DNA of 12,743 nucleotides from Candidatus Bathyarchaeota archaeon RBG_13_60_20 (lineage in GTDB: Archaea > Thermoproteota > Bathyarchaeia > TCS64), in contig MEZG01000008.1 of NCBI GenBank assembly GCA_001775965.1, positions 1-12,743 on the forward strand. The letters are read 5' to 3'. How positions within the stretch are numbered: the first letter of the stretch is position 1; each line of letters begins with the position of its first letter. Of the stretch, positions 1-5,344 are shown piece after piece. Below the pieces are notes generated by a model, which was given only the letters and a program-made list of their open reading frames with translations, did not search any database and was not told the DNA's origin. Position numbers and translations under genes: made by a program.

Positions 1-976
1 GGCGGCCCAACTCTACCTGGATGGATGGTTCAGCAAGGTGCACCTTCTCTTCCACGAGAGCCCTGACCTGGTCGGGCGTGAAGCCTAAGGGTAGCCTGAT
101 GTCCACCTCGGCCTCGCAGAGAGCAGGCACGATGTTCTCCTTGGTCCCCCCGCGGATGACACCCACATTCACTGTTAGGCGCCTCAGGACCTCAGCCATG
201 GCCATGGACTCGTGGCCGTACTGGTCCCTGTACCCCTCCATGACCTCTTCCACCAGCGCGTCTTCACCGCCATCCAGCTTGGCTGGCAGCCCCTGGAGAT
301 CCTCCACGTTGGGTAGAGCCCTAACCATTTTCATCACGGCGTTTTCACCAACGTAACCTGCGAAGCTACCGTGGGCCGCCTTACCCTCAGCCCTCAGCAG
401 CAGCGGCAACCTGCCCTTCTCGCCTATCCTCGCTGTCAGCCCCGATGGTTCACCATTCAAGACGGCATCTCCTATCAAACCGTCAACGTTCTCAAGCAGC
501 CACAAAGCACCCCATCTCCCCCCCGTCTCCTCATCTGAGGTGCCTGTGAAGGTAATCCGGCCGTCAAGTTCCTCGCCGAGGAGCAGCCCATAGCAGAAGA
601 GGAGGGAGGCAAGGCCCCCCTTCATGTCGCCGCTGCCTCGGCCGTGGATCACACCGCCCTCGACGGCCCCCGAGTGAGGCGGCCGGGACCAAGCCTCGCC
701 GACGTCCCCCGGAAACTGGTCCAGGTGCCCGTTGAGAACCAGGTGGGGCGAACCATCGCCAGCAACCGACACGAGATTGACGGCTCCACTCAGGGGCTCG
801 TACGCCTCAACGTCGGCGCCTCGCTCGTCGAGGTACTCCCTTATCATGGACGCCAGCTGCCGCGTGTCTCCAGGAGGGTTATCGCTGGGTATCCTGACAA
901 GCTGCGAGCAGAGCTCCACGAGGTCTTCCTTTCCGGCCCGCACCTTACGAAGTAACCCTTCCTTGTCCAAGCTCAT
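1..976 (-). CDS. M20-family metallopeptidase/deacylase (ArgE/DapE/CPG2-like), 3' end outside window
   Basis: Members of this family are cytosolic di-metal amidohydrolases that cleave an acyl or aminoacyl group from small substrates (acetylornithine deacetylase, succinyl-DAP desuccinylase, carboxypeptidase G2). About 325 residues are present, reading in from the minus strand, and the C-terminus is lost at the left edge. The N-terminal metal site is visible: GHLD (His84, Asp86), GSGDMKGG (Asp117) and DEETGG, where Glu149 fits the catalytic base and Glu150 a metal ligand. AAHGSFAG around His202 matches the start of the lid/dimerisation domain. The ATG at 976 follows a TATA-like box by about 28 bases, so the transcript is probably leaderless. 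It is divergent from a winged-helix gene. The exact substrate cannot be read from sequence; no lysine or arginine biosynthesis gene is adjacent. Family call secure, substrate unknown. Confidence 0.93.
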   Translation of the reverse strand, partial: MSLDKEGLLRKVRAGKEDLVELCSQLVRIPSDNPPGDTRQLASMIREYLDERGADVEAYEPLSGAVNLVSVAGDGSPHLVLNGHLDQFPGDVGEAWSRPPHSGAVEGGVIHGRGSGDMKGGLASLLFCYGLLLGEELDGRITFTGTSDEETGGRWGALWLLENVDGLIGDAVLNGEPSGLTARIGEKGRLPLLLRAEGKAAHGSFAGYVGENAVMKMVRALPNVEDLQGLPAKLDGGEDALVEEVMEGYRDQYGHESMAMAEVLRRLTVNVGVIRGGTKENIVPALCEAEVDIRLPLGFTPDQVRALVEEKVHLAEPSIQVELGR

Positions 977-1000
977 GCTTAGTATTATAGTGGCCTGAGG

Positions 1001-1008
1001 ATAAAAAG
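1001..1008 (-). promoter_or_regulatory. TATA box for the M20 peptidase gene
   Basis: On the minus strand this reads CTTTTTAT, centred about 28 bases before the ATG at 976. That is the archaeal TATA-to-start distance expected for a leaderless or nearly leaderless mRNA. Position and composition are seen; function is inferred. Confidence 0.55.
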
Positions 1009-1030
1009 GAGCAACAGCCCTATATGATGA

Positions 1031-1055
1031 TACCCGCGCCCATCATGGGCGGGTA
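1031..1055. promoter_or_regulatory. Palindrome in divergent promoter region (candidate operator)
   Basis: CGCCCAT (1037-1043) and ATGGGCG (1045-1051) form a perfect 7-bp dyad around one base. Beyond it, TACC (1031-1034) and GGTA (1052-1055) also pair, with a two-base bulge. The site lies 6 bases upstream of the TTTAAA box of the winged-helix gene and about 23 bases upstream of the peptidase TATA box. It could therefore act on either promoter. An operator for the neighbouring winged-helix protein is an inference. Confidence 0.45.
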
Positions 1056-1060
1056 CATGG

Positions 1061-1066
1061 TTTAAA
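1061..1066 (+). promoter_or_regulatory. TATA box for the winged-helix gene
   Basis: TTTAAA in an AT-rich patch inside GC-rich DNA, about 34 bases before the GTG at 1098. The predicted transcription start is near 1090, giving a very short leader. Confidence 0.5.
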
Positions 1067-1097
1067 GATAAATGCTGGTCCCTCGTATGTATCCTCC

Positions 1098-1355
1098 GTG
1101 CCAAGGGCCAGGAAGGGAGTCGTGCAGATACGCTTCGAGATACTGGAGTACCTCTATTATGACCCCACGCCACAGCCCAGAACCCACGTGTGGCGCAAGG
1201 CCACCACCCTGAGCTACGACGACTTCCTTAAACACCTGGAGTACCTGATAGACAAGGGTCTCATGACGGAGGATGACGACGGAAACACCGTCATCTCACC
1301 AGAAGGCCGAGAGGTCTTCAACAAGCTGCGGCAGGTGCTGCCCAGCATACTCTAG
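1098..1355 (+). CDS. Small winged-helix DNA-binding protein (HTH_45/ArnR1-like)
   Basis: An 85-residue protein probably consisting of a single winged-helix domain. Residues 9-21 (VQIRFEILEYLYY) form helix 1. Residues 37-56, which include the pattern LSYDDFLKHLEYLIDKGLM, match the recognition-helix part of archaeal HTH_45 proteins. TVISPEGREVF (64-74) is the wing and the start of the last helix. Such proteins are local transcription factors binding as dimers. The GTG at 1098 is the best start: it fits the TATA box at 1061, and the nearby ATG at 1087 is out of frame. A palindrome lies immediately upstream of the promoter, compatible with autoregulation and control of the divergent peptidase gene, though this is inferred. 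No ligand-binding domain is present. Confidence 0.82.
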   Translation: MPRARKGVVQIRFEILEYLYYDPTPQPRTHVWRKATTLSYDDFLKHLEYLIDKGLMTEDDDGNTVISPEGREVFNKLRQVLPSIL

Positions 1356-1376
1356 GTACACCTCTGGTGCATACAC

Positions 1377-1384
1377 CTTAAAAG
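1377..1384 (+). promoter_or_regulatory. TATA box for the small membrane protein gene
   Basis: CTTAAAAG lies 22 bases after the winged-helix stop codon and about 26 bases before the ATG at 1407. This suggests separate transcription rather than readthrough alone. Confidence 0.45.
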
Positions 1385-1406
1385 AACCCGGAAAGAGGCT
1401 GATGTG

Positions 1407-1736
1407 ATGACGGAGAAACAGAGAGACGAGGCCAAGCTACCCCTACGAAGCATCCACGACTTTCTCTTCGAGATAGACTCAGAGTGGAACAGCTTCAGGA
1501 CGGGAAGCCTCCTCAGCCTCATCACCACCTTCCTCCTCTTCCTCGTCTTCCTACCCCGCTACTTCCTGGTTACCCTCAAACAGGGCGGCCCCCTGGACAA
1601 GCTCGTGGCTGTCACCATAGCCGGCCTCCTGCTCTACAGCGCCTACACCTCGTGGAGGCAGCACATGTTCTACCAGCGGTGGGAGAAGCGCCTGGGCCTG
1701 TTGCTTCACCTGGAGAAAGAGCTCCTGGGTGAGTAG
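1407..1736 (+). CDS. Small two-helix membrane protein of unknown function
   Basis: 109 residues, no family recognised. A charged, soluble N-terminus (residues 1-30) is followed by a hydrophobic span at about 33-55 (LLSLITTFLLFLVFLP). A short loop then leads to a second span at about 65-81 (LVAVTIAGLLLYSAY) and a basic, amphipathic C-terminal tail (WRQHMFYQRWEKRL). The positive charges after each span suggest a hairpin topology with both ends cytoplasmic. I chose ATG 1407: GAGG at 1395-1398 is 8 bases upstream and the TATA box is about 26 bases upstream. GTG 1404 directly before it is the alternative start. It precedes a gene for an exported protein in the same direction, so the two may work together at the cell envelope (inference). 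Confidence 0.72.
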   Translation: MTEKQRDEAKLPLRSIHDFLFEIDSEWNSFRTGSLLSLITTFLLFLVFLPRYFLVTLKQGGPLDKLVAVTIAGLLLYSAYTSWRQHMFYQRWEKRLGLLLHLEKELLGE

Positions 1737-1746
1737 ACCGAACCTG

Positions 1747-1761
1747 TTCACCAAAGGTGAA
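1747..1761. repeat. Short inverted repeat TTCACC-AAA-GGTGAA
   Basis: Six-base perfect arms around a three-base loop, between the membrane-protein stop and the TATA box at 1782. It could be a weak hairpin at the end of the upstream message or an operator half-site pair. It is short enough to be chance. Confidence 0.3.
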
Positions 1762-1781
1762 TACGAGGGGTGAGAAACCCC

Positions 1782-1788
1782 TATTATA
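1782..1788 (+). promoter_or_regulatory. TATA box for the exported protein gene
   Basis: TATTATA, predicting initiation near 1811 and a leader of about 10 bases before ATG 1821. Initiation at 1811 would fall inside the GGTGA ribosome site at 1809-1813, so the exact start of transcription is uncertain. Confidence 0.4.
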
Positions 1789-1820
1789 CGATTATGCAAG
1801 GTACGCCTGGTGAAGACAAG

Positions 1821-2291
1821 ATGCAAAAGAAACACCTAGCGGCCATGTGCGCCCTGCTGGTAGCCTTCAGCGCGTTCATGGTCCTACCCCCCGTATTCGC
1901 AGAAGAGGCGTCTGGCTCCGAGCAAGAGACGACGCAGGGCGTGTGGAGACCCCTAAACAGGCTGAAGCTCCTCATATACATTCTCAGGAACGGTGAGCCA
2001 TCAACCCTAACTGGTGAACCCGTGGCCCTCGAAGGCCACATACTGGTGATGGACCTTTCCGGGGACCTGGAAAACGTCATCCTACCAGGTAAATGGGTTC
2101 TCAACGGACAGATGATAACACTGAAGGAACTCTACGACGAGCACATGTCCGGCAACGAAATCACAATCCACACATTAAAGCTCGAGCATGTCCAAGATAC
2201 AAAAACAGTGACGGTTCACTTCGGCTACAAGATAACGGTCGGAGGATCCACCGCGGAAGCTGTTCTGCCCTTCAACATAAAGGTGCCATAG
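1821..2291 (+). CDS. Secreted protein of unknown function with N-terminal signal peptide
   Basis: 156 residues from the chosen start, no family recognised. The N-terminus has a textbook Sec signal: a basic MQKKH, a hydrophobic core (LAAMCALLVAFSAFMV) and a likely cleavage after VFA at residue 27. The mature part begins acidic (EEASGSEQE), then has a helical basic stretch (RLKLLIYIL). The remainder has alternating hydrophobic residues typical of beta strands (EITIHTLKLEHV, KTVTVHFGYKITV). There is no C-terminal anchor or cysteine pair, so it is likely soluble outside the cell. ATG 1821 is preferred over upstream in-frame ATGs at 1770 and 1794 because it gives a proper signal peptide and has GGTGA seven bases upstream. 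It follows the small membrane protein gene by 84 bases. Confidence 0.75.
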   Translation: MQKKHLAAMCALLVAFSAFMVLPPVFAEEASGSEQETTQGVWRPLNRLKLLIYILRNGEPSTLTGEPVALEGHILVMDLSGDLENVILPGKWVLNGQMITLKELYDEHMSGNEITIHTLKLEHVQDTKTVTVHFGYKITVGGSTAEAVLPFNIKVP

Positions 2292-2313
2292 CGCGGATAC
2301 AATCCAACCACCC

Positions 2314-2320
2314 TTTTTTT
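2314..2320 (+). terminator. T-run terminator after the exported protein gene
   Basis: A run of seven T on the coding strand, about 23 bases after the stop codon at 2291, with no convincing hairpin before it. Oligo-T terminators of this type are normal for archaeal RNA polymerase. Confidence 0.55.
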
Positions 2321-2416
2321 AACACTATCACGGCTATAACTGTCTCTACATGCCCTGACTGTTCACACAGGTCTCAACCTTCCGGGTGCTTGGTTGGGAT
2401 AGAGCCTCGGCTGAGG

Positions 2417-2890
2417 TCAGGTGTTGAGCTTCTTGGCCAGCTTCCCCAGGCGCTCACCCATCCTGCGGCAGACCTCGAGGGCCTTCTCGTCGGGGGCCCC
2501 AACGCTCGCCGCCCCGTAGTGGTTGGTGCTCGATGTGCCCTGGACGACCATGCCGTGCACCATGAGCGCCTCCAGTAGGCTGATGATGGTGGTCTCGGCG
2601 CCCGTGTGTGTGCCGCCGGAGCTCGCAAAGGCGCCCCCCACCATGCCCTCCAGCTTCCCGTGGTGTTTAACGCTTACGTCCAAGAACTCCTTGATCTTGC
2701 TGCTTGGAAGCCCGTAGTAGACTGGGGAGCCCAATATGAGGCCCTGGTACAGGGGCAGCTCGTCCACACTCGCCTCGTCCACCTTCCTCAGAGTCGCCTC
2801 CACGCCCGCCGACTTAACCCCCTCGGACACCGCGTGAGCCATCTTCTCGGTGTTACCCGTCCTCGAATCGTACACTATTAGCAGCTTCAT
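2417..2890 (-). CDS. Flavodoxin/WrbA-like FMN protein
   Basis: 157 residues, a normal length for a flavodoxin-like fold. The N-terminal strand MKLLIVYDS runs into the FMN phosphate-binding loop SRTGNTEKMA (9-18). LGSPVYYG (53-60) and ASSGGTHTG (89-97) match the second and third FMN-contact loops of the WrbA/NAD(P)H:quinone oxidoreductase group. The likely role is cytosolic FMN-dependent electron transfer, possibly two-electron reduction of quinones or other electrophiles. It lies 10 bases downstream of a flavin reductase gene. The shared gap carries GGTGA six bases before the ATG, so the pair forms an operon. The partner reductase could supply electrons or reduced flavin, but this is inferred. 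The choice between flavodoxin and WrbA cannot be settled by eye. Confidence 0.92.
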   Translation of the reverse strand: MKLLIVYDSRTGNTEKMAHAVSEGVKSAGVEATLRKVDEASVDELPLYQGLILGSPVYYGLPSSKIKEFLDVSVKHHGKLEGMVGGAFASSGGTHTGAETTIISLLEALMVHGMVVQGTSSTNHYGAASVGAPDEKALEVCRRMGERLGKLAKKLNT

Positions 2891-2900
2891 TTCTTCTCAC

Positions 2901-3431
2901 CTAGGGCAGCTTGCTCCTCGCGCCTTCTACTTCGTAGACTCCCTTGATCTCCCCGTAGTAGATGGTGTGTAGGTCCCTGGTCGTGTAGACCTCGTCCTCG
3001 ATGGCCTTCTTCAGCTCACCCGGCTCCATCTGGTCCTTGTACGCGATCTCGCACTCGATGTGGACCGGGCACTCCTCTATGTAAGGCGCCTTTACCTGTA
3101 TTCCCTTGGCTGCCGTCATCCCCAGCTCCTTAAACTTGTCCATGTCTCTGCCGGACTTTGTGCCGCACACTTCCAGCATCTTCTCCATGCCCTTCCCTGG
3201 GAGGCACACCGTGTAGCTGTCAGATTCCTCCATGAGCTTGTGCGAGTACCTGGAGAGCCTGACGGCAACTACGAACACGGGGCGCCTCCACATCGTCCCC
3301 AAGAAGCCCCATCCGATGGTCATGGCGTTGGGCTCCCCTTTCTTCCCCTGGGTTACAAGGAGCAGCCCCCCATCCTTCAGAAGCCTGTTGGTTTCAGCGA
3401 CGTACTTGAACTCGTCAACCTGTTTCCTCAT
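2901..3431 (-). CDS. Flavin reductase-like / flavoredoxin-type FMN-binding split-barrel protein
   Basis: About 176 residues. Segments typical of the flavin reductase domain family are present: NAMTIGW (35-41, flavin contact), the strand RPVFVVAVR, SRYSHKL near 60-66, and CGTKSGRDMDKF (89-100). The C-terminus ends with HTIYYGEIKGVYE, as in archaeal flavoredoxins. Such proteins hold FMN and pass electrons between ferredoxin, NAD(P)H or flavin partners in the cytosol. I chose ATG 3431: TTG 3443 and GTG 3440 are in frame upstream, but GGTG lies just before the ATG and a TATA box sits at 3462-3472. It is the first gene of a two-gene operon with the flavodoxin-like gene. The divergent region upstream carries nested inverted repeats that may control it. 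Confidence 0.9.
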   Translation of the reverse strand: MRKQVDEFKYVAETNRLLKDGGLLLVTQGKKGEPNAMTIGWGFLGTMWRRPVFVVAVRLSRYSHKLMEESDSYTVCLPGKGMEKMLEVCGTKSGRDMDKFKELGMTAAKGIQVKAPYIEECPVHIECEIAYKDQMEPGELKKAIEDEVYTTRDLHTIYYGEIKGVYEVEGARSKLP

Positions 3432-3461
3432 ACACAACACCAATGAAGAGGGCGCCCCCCG

Positions 3462-3472
3462 ATTTTTAAAAT
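3462..3472 (-). promoter_or_regulatory. TATA box for the flavin reductase-flavodoxin operon
   Basis: On the minus strand ATTTTAAAAAT, centred about 36 bases before ATG 3431. It predicts initiation near 3441 and a leader of roughly 10 bases that contains GGTG. Confidence 0.55.
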
Positions 3473-3479
3473 GTTACCG

Positions 3480-3538
3480 GAGCCTACAAGACCTGCCGAT
3501 GTAATACTGGTTACATCAAAATAATCACGAGTAGGCTC
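3480..3538. promoter_or_regulatory. Nested inverted repeats between divergent promoters
   Basis: The inner pair is GATGTAA (3498-3504) and TTACATC (3511-3517), perfect 7-bp arms with a six-base spacer. The outer pair is GAGCCTAC (3480-3487) and GTAGGCTC (3531-3538), perfect 8-bp arms. The centres nearly coincide (about 3507.5 and 3509). The element lies 8 bases upstream of the operon TATA box on the left. On the right it overlaps an AT-rich patch (AAAATAAT, 3518-3525) that could be the TATA box of the zinc-ribbon gene. A regulator site, or two stacked sites, is the simplest reading. Confidence 0.5.
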
Positions 3539-3551
3539 GAAAATAAGACTG

Positions 3552-3764
3552 ATGAAAAATGGCGAATATTCCTCAATATTCAAGAGGATTATGGTGACTT
3601 TAACGGGGTCTGCCCCAACGGCGATGAGGAGCTGGCCAGGGTGTAGGGGCAAAATCCAGTTCTACGCCTTCCTGTGCCCTGTCAACGGTGTCGTGGAGAA
3701 CTACCCCGCCGAACACAGCCTGAATCTGGTATGCCCGGAGTGCTCGGAGGAACCCGCGAAATAG
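3552..3764 (+). CDS. Tiny zinc-ribbon-like protein
   Basis: 70 residues at most. The C-terminal two thirds look coding: Cys31, Cys42-Pro, His55 and a terminal CPEC (Cys61, Cys64) fit a small zinc ribbon. The codons there are GC-rich like those of the neighbours. The start is uncertain. ATG 3552 fits a possible TATA patch at 3518-3525. ATG 3591 has GAGG directly upstream and gives 57 residues. ATG 3624 gives 46 residues covering all four cysteines. The first 24 codons are AT-rich and contain a duplicated AATATTC, so they may be leader rather than protein. Small ribbons of this type usually bind nucleic acid or protein partners, but no function is assigned. It is divergent from the redox operon. 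Confidence 0.55.
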   Translation: MKNGEYSSIFKRIMVTLTGSAPTAMRSWPGCRGKIQFYAFLCPVNGVVENYPAEHSLNLVCPECSEEPAK

Positions 3765-3785
3765 AGTATTCATCCAGATTTCAAG

Positions 3786-3803
3786 GTAAAAAGAGTCATA
3801 TAC
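3786..3803 (+). promoter_or_regulatory. Promoter region of the receiver-domain gene
   Basis: Two candidate AT-rich boxes are present: GTAAAAAG (3786-3793) and CATATAC (3797-3803). The second predicts initiation near 3826 and a leader of about 20 bases, with GTGA shortly before ATG 3846. Confidence 0.4.
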
Positions 3804-3845
3804 TCCCATTCACGATCGCAACACAGAAGCGCCGAGAGTGAGATT

Positions 3846-4406
3846 ATGTCCTTCACAGAGAAAATAGATGTCCTAGACCTTCTGATAAACATATTAAGGG
3901 AGCACGAGGAGAAACTGGACGAATTGGTCGCTCGTCTAGAGGTCGTGAGCCAGACCATACAGAAGGACCCAGACCTCAAGCGCAGCGTCATGGAGTACGA
4001 ACTCGGTAAGGAGGCCGTGGATGAGGAGGCCGGCGTCTCCAACATACTCGTGGTGGACGACGACAAGAGCCTGGCCAACACTTTCAAGCTGGTGCTCCAG
4101 AGCGTGGGCTTCAATGTTGACACGGCCATAACCGGGCTTCAGGCTCTGTACAAGATCAACAGGAAGGCTTACGACCTTGTGATCCTTGACATCAACCTGC
4201 CTGACATGCTCGGCGACGAGGTGGCCGAGAAGATCAGGGAGACCAGCGACGACGTAAACATCATCATGATCACAGGGTACAGCAGCTTCAAGGACGACCT
4301 GAAGGAGGACGAGCTGGGCATCAAGGAGGTGCTCATGAAGCCCATCCCGCCCGAGGACCTCGTCAAGATAACTAAGAGGACGCTCCTCGCCAAAGGTCAG
4401 GCCTAA
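3846..4406 (+). CDS. Response-regulator receiver protein with helical N-terminal extension
   Basis: 186 residues. Residues 1-60 are strongly helical and charged (IDVLDLLINILREHEEKLDE, then VARLEVVSQTIQ), consistent with a coiled coil or dimerisation segment. Residues 66-182 form a complete receiver domain: acidic pocket Asp71-Asp73 after ILVV, phosphoacceptor Asp115 in LVILDINLPD, switch Thr143 in MITGYSS, and Lys165 in MKPIPP. There is no DNA-binding or enzymatic output domain, so signalling would go through protein contacts, perhaps via the N-terminal helix. No histidine kinase is encoded in the window. The gene ends six bases before the end of the convergent peptidase gene. Receiver assignment is certain; partner and process are unknown. 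Confidence 0.93.
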   Translation: MSFTEKIDVLDLLINILREHEEKLDELVARLEVVSQTIQKDPDLKRSVMEYELGKEAVDEEAGVSNILVVDDDKSLANTFKLVLQSVGFNVDTAITGLQALYKINRKAYDLVILDINLPDMLGDEVAEKIRETSDDVNIIMITGYSSFKDDLKEDELGIKEVLMKPIPPEDLVKITKRTLLAKGQA

Positions 4407-4411
4407 CCATT

Positions 4412-4888
4412 TTAGATAATGTAGCCGCTGTCGATCCGCTCAAAGTCGCGGACGAGCTCCAAATTCAACTCGGGCTCAATCGACTCGAAGTCCTCCTCCG
4501 TGAGGTCGGTCCACGGCCCGGTGAGGGCGGCCTCGACCGCAGGGTGGCTCTTACCGAAGTTCTCGGAGCACACCTTGTAGGTGAGCCTCCTGACCTGCCT
4601 CTCATCGCTGAAGCCCAGCGTGTGGAGGTACTCGTGCACGAGTATGGCGAAGACCTGGGACTTCTCCTTGAGGCTCTTGGTGGAGCCGAGCAGCCGCCTG
4701 TTGAGGACTATCTCGTTTGTGCCCATGGGGTGGAAGGCCCCAACCCTGATGGGGAGGTTACCCAGGTACAGCATGAGGCCCACGCGGTGCAGCTCAAGGC
4801 TACGCTTGACGGCCTTCTTAACAAGCGTGAATATGTCCCCGTAGCTCTTGGCGTGGTCCAGTTCAACGGGCGGCGTCAGGGAGAACAC
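4412..4888 (-). CDS. Small zinc metallopeptidase-like protein (HEYLH, minigluzincin-type)
   Basis: 158 residues, one small catalytic domain. HEYLH at 85-89, preceded by the hydrophobic helix VFAILV, is a zincin motif. His85 and His89 would be zinc ligands and Glu86 the general base. TLGFSDERQVRRL follows directly, so Asp95 or Glu96 could supply the third ligand. There is no signal peptide or membrane span, so it is probably cytosolic. The start is GTG 4888, two bases after the NifU-like stop codon, with GGAG from that junction as a close ribosome site. The tight spacing shows one transcript with the Fe-S scaffold. Substrate and role are unknown, and it might process or recycle a partner protein. 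The family name is tentative. Confidence 0.75.
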   Translation of the reverse strand: MFSLTPPVELDHAKSYGDIFTLVKKAVKRSLELHRVGLMLYLGNLPIRVGAFHPMGTNEIVLNRRLLGSTKSLKEKSQVFAILVHEYLHTLGFSDERQVRRLTYKVCSENFGKSHPAVEAALTGPWTDLTEEDFESIEPELNLELVRDFERIDSGYII

Positions 4889-4890
4889 TC

Positions 4891-5112
4891 CTACACTGCT
4901 TCAACGGACTTTACTGCCGGAACCTTCTTCTTGAGGTAGTTCTCCACGCCCCACTTCAGTGTCATCTGGCTCATGGGGCAGCCCGCGCAGTGGCCGGTGA
5001 GCCGTACCTTGACGACCCCGTCCTTGCTGATATCCACGAGCTCCACGTCGCCTCCGTCCGCCTGAAGGTGGGGCCTAACCTCCTCGAGAGCTTGGCGCAC
5101 TTCGTCTATCAA
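4891..5112 (-). CDS. Stand-alone NifU C-terminal domain Fe-S scaffold protein
   Basis: 73 residues, the length of an isolated NifU C-terminal domain (as in Nfu). The helix IDEVRQALEEVRPHLQADGG, the strands DVELVDI and VVKVRLTG, and the motif CAGCPMS (Cys42, Cys45) match the family. A dimer binds one [4Fe-4S] cluster through the CxxC pair and passes it to apo-proteins in the cytosol. The start is TTG 5112, because an in-frame stop lies just upstream and no ATG or GTG precedes the first helix. A TATA box at 5145-5152 covered by a dyad lies about 36 bases upstream. It is the first gene of an operon with a small zinc peptidase and is divergent from a two-cluster Fe-S protein, a possible client (inference). 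Confidence 0.93.
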   Translation of the reverse strand: MIDEVRQALEEVRPHLQADGGDVELVDISKDGVVKVRLTGHCAGCPMSQMTLKWGVENYLKKKVPAVKSVEAV

Positions 5113-5142
5113 AAGCGTTCACTCTCAGTACGGAGTTTTGAT

Positions 5143-5160
5143 GGTATATAAACATATACC
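5143..5160 (-). promoter_or_regulatory. Dyad covering the TATA box of the NifU-like operon
   Basis: GGTATAT (5143-5149) and ATATACC (5154-5160) are perfect 7-bp arms around AAAC. On the minus strand the centre contains TTTATATA (5145-5152), the presumed TATA box, predicting initiation near 5122 for TTG 5112. A regulator bound here would directly compete with TBP. Repressor function is inferred. Confidence 0.5.
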
Positions 5161-5269
5161 GCAAACCGGGTTACGCATGAAAAACGCCGACATTCAAGGG
5201 AACGGGCTTGAAAATTAATGAAAGCCTGAGTCGGTTCACTCAACATACCCTCTTCATCGGACAAGATCA

Positions 5270-5309
5270 CGTGGCACCTATGAAACTGTATTTATCGTGG
5301 CGCCTATAA
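5270..5309 (+). repeat. Two near-identical 14-base direct repeats 26 bases apart
   Basis: CGTGGCACCTATGA (5270-5283) and CGTGGCGCCTATAA (5296-5309) differ at two positions. They lie upstream of the QueG-like gene. The second copy contains a TATA-like CTATAAG about 39 bases before ATG 5345. This may be a duplicated promoter or a pair of activator sites. Confidence 0.4.
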
Positions 5310-5344
5310 GATGGATACAACAACCAGCGGAGGGATTAGACGTT

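Noticed and set aside
644..955. Long plus-strand frame opposite the M20 peptidase
   Set aside because: It is the complement of a gene whose active-site motifs are intact on the minus strand; the translation lacks recognisable features.
2395..2416. Possible hairpin CCTC-GGCT-GAGG as terminator of the flavodoxin gene
   Set aside because: Only four paired bases and no T-run on the minus strand directly after it.
2093..2578. 161-codon plus-strand frame overlapping the exported protein and flavodoxin genes
   Set aside because: It passes through the T-run terminator and is antisense to a clear flavodoxin; the translation is low-complexity.
5113..5344. tRNA or other stable RNA in the largest gap
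   Set aside because: I saw no cloverleaf pattern, no conserved T-loop sequence and no CCA; the region is explained by two divergent promoters.
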